Shown here: piece after piece, positions 61,296 through 64,000 of the stretch
Numbering within the stretch: position 1 is the stretch's first letter
How the letters are laid out: each line of letters starts with the position of its first letter
Assembly (NCBI GenBank): GCA_964247695.1
Contig: CAXTVI010000017.1
Coordinates: forward strand, 1-64,000
DNA length: 64,000 bases
Reading direction: 5' to 3'
DNA from: Lichenicoccus sp964247695
GTDB lineage: Bacteria > Pseudomonadota > Alphaproteobacteria > Acetobacterales > Acetobacteraceae
Translations under genes and position numbers: made by a program
The notes under the pieces: generated by a model
What the model was told of the DNA's origin: nothing
The model's input: the letters and a program-made list of their open reading frames with translations, nothing else
The model's database searches: none

Positions 61296-61810
61296 TCGGC
61301 GCGCGCGGGGTTGCCCCTGGGTTTGGGTCCGGCTTGGGGCGCGTCTGGAACGCAAGTTCGTCTTCGACAGGGTCGGTGCCATCGCATCCTCTTTGTGGCG
61401 AGCCCAGTCCTGTCACCGGATCCTGCCGGGAGCAGCCTCGAAGCCGTTGTTGTTGCCGAGCGTGATGTCGTTCAAATCGGCTGGATCCGATACAGGGCCG
61501 GCGCCACCAGCCCTGCCGTGCCGCCGTCGCCCGCAATCGTTTGCCGGCCAATCCGGAAGGAATGTCCTGTCCGTCCGGAATTAGGCCAGGCCGAGTTCAG
61601 CCGTCACGTGCGGAGCGGCCAGTTCATCCAGGCGCTCCTAAAAGCCAGCAGGAGGAAGAACAAGCAGAAGGGCAGGATCGCGGGCTTGGACGGCCATCCG
61701 CGGCGCCGGGCCTTGCCTGCCCTGGCGCTGATCTTAAGGAGTCCGAAAGCTTTCCCGGCCATAACAGGCGGCGGCGATACTAGCGCCTCGACCTGAACAG
61801 TGGAGAGGAC
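61296..61810. other. Gene-free stretch with a sedolisin remnant
   Basis: About 515 bases. The middle (61390-61525) carries a decayed S53 peptidase tail on the minus strand. 61530-61800 has no recognisable gene; an open plus-strand frame (61311-61796) has a composition and content that I judge to be non-coding. The last bases hold the GGAGAGG ribosome site of the STAS gene. Confidence 0.55.
61390..61525 (-). pseudogene. 3' remnant of a sedolisin/kumamolisin-type (S53) peptidase
   Basis: On the minus strand: AGLVAPALYRIQP, then in a shifted frame DLNDITLGNNNGFEAAPG, then after another shift DPVTGLGSPQ. Put together this is the conserved C-terminal calcium-binding region of S53 proteases (form: PxLYxxxxxFNDITxGNNGxxxAxxGWDPVTGLGSP). 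The catalytic Ser, Glu and Asp regions are absent. At least two frameshifts and an in-frame stop show full decay. Confidence 0.6.
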
Positions 61811-62131
61811 ATGCAGCCCTCACAGACGCCGACGATACCCGGATCCACCGAGGGCGCCGACATCTTCAAGCTGCCAGGCTCGCTGGAAATGCCAGGAGCC
61901 GATGCACTGCATGCCGAACTGCTGCTCAGGATCAGGGACGAGCGTGCCCTCGTCATCGATGGAAGTCACGTCGAGCGGGTCTCGACTGCATGTCTTCAGG
62001 TGCTGGTGGCCGCCTGCGCCAGTGCCACCGGGCGTGGGCACGGCTTCACGCTGCAGAGCATGTCCGATGTCATGGCGGCCGCGGTGCACGATCTGGCGCT
62101 GGGCCGCTCGCTGGGCGTGCAGACCAGATGA
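61811..62131 (+). CDS. STAS-domain protein of the chemotaxis operon
   Basis: A 106-residue single STAS domain, like anti-sigma-factor antagonists: IFKLPGSLEMPGADALHAEL, RALVIDGSHVERVSTACLQV, LVAACASATGRGHGFTLQSM, SDVMAAAVHDLALGRSLGV. The usual phosphoacceptor Ser lies in the VERVSTACLQ loop. As the first gene before cheY and cheA it is probably a scaffold or switch component of this chemosensory system, but its target is unknown. GGAGAGG precedes the ATG; its TGA overlaps cheY. Confidence 0.85.
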   Translation: MQPSQTPTIPGSTEGADIFKLPGSLEMPGADALHAELLLRIRDERALVIDGSHVERVSTACLQVLVAACASATGRGHGFTLQSMSDVMAAAVHDLALGRSLGVQTR

Positions 62132-62496
62132 TGGCCAAGCGCGTCATGACGGTCGACGACAGCAAGACGATGCGCGACATGGTCGGCTTCACCTTGCGCA
62201 GCGCCGGGTTCACCGTGATCGCGGCAGAGGACGGCAAGCAGGCGATCGGGCTGCTGGCCACCAACTCGGTGGATGTCATCATCACCGATCTGAACATGCC
62301 GGTCATGGACGGGGTCACGCTGATCCGTACGCTGCGCGCCGACCCAAGATGGCGTGCGGTGCCGATCCTGATGCTGACCACGGAGAGCGATGCGTCCAAG
62401 AAATCCGAAGGCCGCAGCGCCGGCGCCACTGGATGGATCGTCAAGCCGTTCAGCCCGGACAAGCTGATCGACGTCGTCAACCGCGTCTGCGGTTGA
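62128..62496 (+). CDS. cheY: Chemotaxis response regulator CheY
   Basis: Stand-alone receiver domain of 122 residues: MTVDDSKTMRDMVGFTLRSA (acidic pair Asp 10/11), phosphoacceptor Asp 54 in VIITDLNMPVMDG, LMLTTESDASKK (Thr) and GWIVKPFSPDKL (Lys). The TTES form and the sequence KKSEGRSAGATGW are typical of CheY paired with CheA in this type of operon. ATG 62128 overlaps the STAS stop; ATG 62131 is an equal alternative. Confidence 0.94.
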   Translation: MMAKRVMTVDDSKTMRDMVGFTLRSAGFTVIAAEDGKQAIGLLATNSVDVIITDLNMPVMDGVTLIRTLRADPRWRAVPILMLTTESDASKKSEGRSAGATGWIVKPFSPDKLIDVVNRVCG

Positions 62497-62500
62497 GACG

Positions 62501-64000
62501 ATGACAGCCGGCCATTTCGACCATTTCAAGTCCACCTACTTTCAGGAATGCGGCGAACTGCTCGACAACGCCTATGTCAGCCTGACGTCACTTGCGGAGG
62601 GGCGGGAGGACAGCGACACCGTCCACGCAATCTTCCGCGCCATTCATTCGATCAAGGGCGGTGGCGGCGCCTTCGGCTTCGACCGGATGGTCGCGTTCGC
62701 ACATGTCCTCGAGACCCTCCTCGACCTCCTGCGCGACGGCAGGATGCGGAGCAACGCGGAGGTCGTCGGCCTGCTGCTGCGGGCAACGGATGCCCTCAGC
62801 GACCTTGTGGCAGCAGAGCGAACCGGTATGGCGGTCGCTCCGGGCTTCGAGGAAGCGCTGCTTGCCGAACTCGTAGCCTGCGCCTCGCCCGGCTCTGTCA
62901 TTCCGGCCTCGGTCCGACCTGCTGCGGCGCCGCGGCCCTCCCGCGCGCCGGAGGCGGTCCTCTACAGGATCCGGTTCATGCCGCTTCCCGGGCTGTATCG
63001 GAACGCCAATGAGCCGCTGTTGCTGGTGCGGGAACTCAAGCGCATGGGCGAGGCGACGATCCACGCCGACCTCGCGAAGTTGCCGTCGCTCGAACGCATG
63101 GAGCCGGAGGACGCCTACATCGGCTGGACGATCGAGTTGCGGACCACGGCGGAACTGTCCCGGATCGAGGAAGTCTTCGACTTCGTCAGCGACGATTGCG
63201 AACTTGCGATCGAGCAGGTGCCGGATGCTGCCCGTGCTCCTGTTGATGCAGCGGCTTTCGATGCTGCCGAGGCTGGACCTGAGCGTCCGGACACGCCGCC
63301 CCTGACGGCTGTAAAGCCTGATGGCCAGGAGTTGCGGCGCAGCGATGCGCATGTCCCGCCGACCAGCGTACGCGTGGACGTGCAGAAGGTCGACCGCCTG
63401 GTCAACCTGGTCGGCGAGCTGGTGATCAACCAGGCGATGCTGGTCCAGTTCGGGGCGCTGCTTCCCCCGGATGTCTGTCCCGAACTGGTCGGGGGCCTCG
63501 CAACCCTCTCCCAGCATCTCAGGGAACTGCAGGAGGGTGTCATGGCGATACGCACCCAGCCGGTAGGCTCGGTGTTCTCGCGCATGCCCCGGCTGGTGCG
63601 TGAACTCTCCGCAGTACTCGGCAAGGATGTCCATCTGGTGATCACCGGCGAGGGTACCGAGATCGACAAGACCGTGATCGAGCAGCTTGCCGACCCGCTC
63701 ACCCATCTGCTTCGCAACGCGCTCGACCATGGCCTGGAACCGCCGGGCGATCGGGCCGCCGCCGGGAAGCCTGTCCAGGGCACCATTCGCCTCTCTGCCG
63801 AACACTGCAGCGGCCGCATCGTGATCGAGGTCAGCGACGACGGGCGTGGGATTGATCGTGAGCGTGTGCTGGCCAGGGCAAGGCAACGCGGCCTGATCGA
63901 TTCTGCCGTGGCGCCGACCGAAGAGGAGATCGACAACCTGATCTTCCTTCCGGGCTTCTCGACCGTCGATGTCGTCTCCGACATCTCCGGCCGCGGCGTC
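62501..64000 (+). CDS. cheA: Chemotaxis histidine kinase CheA (runs off right edge)
   Basis: At least 500 residues present. The P1 HPt domain has the phosphorylated His 49 in FRAIHSIKGGGGAFGFDRM. A middle domain (YRIRFMPLPGLYRNANEPLL) is P2-like. The P3 dimerisation helix is VDVQKVDRLVNLVGELVINQ, and the P4 kinase domain shows the N box DPLTHLLRNALDHGLEPPGD and G1 IEVSDDGRGIDRERV; G2 begins at the edge (SDISGRGV). The CheW-like P5 domain lies beyond the window. It starts four bases after cheY. Confidence 0.95.
   Translation, partial: MTAGHFDHFKSTYFQECGELLDNAYVSLTSLAEGREDSDTVHAIFRAIHSIKGGGGAFGFDRMVAFAHVLETLLDLLRDGRMRSNAEVVGLLLRATDALSDLVAAERTGMAVAPGFEEALLAELVACASPGSVIPASVRPAAAPRPSRAPEAVLYRIRFMPLPGLYRNANEPLLLVRELKRMGEATIHADLAKLPSLERMEPEDAYIGWTIELRTTAELSRIEEVFDFVSDDCELAIEQVPDAARAPVDAAAFDAAEAGPERPDTPPLTAVKPDGQELRRSDAHVPPTSVRVDVQKVDRLVNLVGELVINQAMLVQFGALLPPDVCPELVGGLATLSQHLRELQEGVMAIRTQPVGSVFSRMPRLVRELSAVLGKDVHLVITGEGTEIDKTVIEQLADPLTHLLRNALDHGLEPPGDRAAAGKPVQGTIRLSAEHCSGRIVIEVSDDGRGIDRERVLARARQRGLIDSAVAPTEEEIDNLIFLPGFSTVDVVSDISGRGV

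Noticed and set aside
61311..61796. A 161-codon plus-strand frame before the STAS gene
   Set aside because: The region carries a frameshifted protease remnant on the other strand, and the product has no family or plausible start site.

Overview
This is a high-GC (visibly about two-thirds G+C) chromosomal window from an alphaproteobacterium. The PhyR/NepR/EcfG general stress system, a DUF1013 TrcR-type regulator and the alpha-type Hsp20 point to that class. Family Acetobacteraceae (Rhodospirillales) is my inference from overall gene content, not proven. The window is mostly core metabolism and housekeeping, broken by short islands of decayed genes. Both edges cut a gene: uvrD on the left, cheA on the right. 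One 100-base run of N (8359-8458) is an assembly gap inside a tandem repeat.

Layout. 1-5.1 kb: uvrD-type helicase (partial), a RadC paralogue without its metal site, a graveyard of SDR/LysR/F420-reductase-like remnants, a HAD phosphatase, an intact RadC and the tail of an HME-RND efflux pump. 5.1-13.8 kb: a DUF465-purE-purK operon, trcR, the repeat array and gap, hsp20, rpmE, a Spy/CpxP-like protein, pyridoxal kinase, an RTX-like secreted protein, mscL and a small lipoprotein. 13.8-23 kb: secF and secD, a Gfo/Idh/MocA oxidoreductase, a divergent LysR/SDR pair, an acyl-CoA synthetase, and an operon of uup, phhB and a BacA/SbmA-like ABC transporter. 25.2-37.7 kb: a trehalose/alpha-glucan cluster in the order glgE, treS-maltokinase fusion, glgB, malQ, otsA. 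37.9-42.3 kb: the general stress response locus with phyR, two ECF sigma factors, a 56-residue nepR and a HisKA_2 sensor kinase. 42.4-57.2 kb: cydDC, an OmpA-like lipoprotein, recQ, glpK, a zinc alcohol dehydrogenase, a PCuAC copper chaperone coupled to a ferritin-like protein, nrdR-nusB-thiL, and an AtzG-AtzE-AtzH-like amidohydrolase operon. 57.3-64 kb: a GH16 glucanase with RTX-like repeats, a DUF4337 protein, tRNA-Cys, IS remnants, a cupin, a sedolisin remnant, and STAS-cheY-cheA.

How the parts connect. The strongest link is between the stress locus and the glucan cluster. An exact match to the alphaproteobacterial EcfG promoter (GGAAC-N17-CGTT) lies about 100 bases upstream of glgE, right beside phyR. 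Trehalose and branched alpha-glucan metabolism (TreS to Mak to GlgE to GlgB) is therefore probably an output of the PhyR-NepR-EcfG cascade encoded next door. GlgE carries an N-terminal GH13-like module whose catalytic residues appear to be replaced. Several small genes missed by a simple length cut-off (nepR, a 56-aa DUF465 protein) and several frameshifted gene tails are recorded below.
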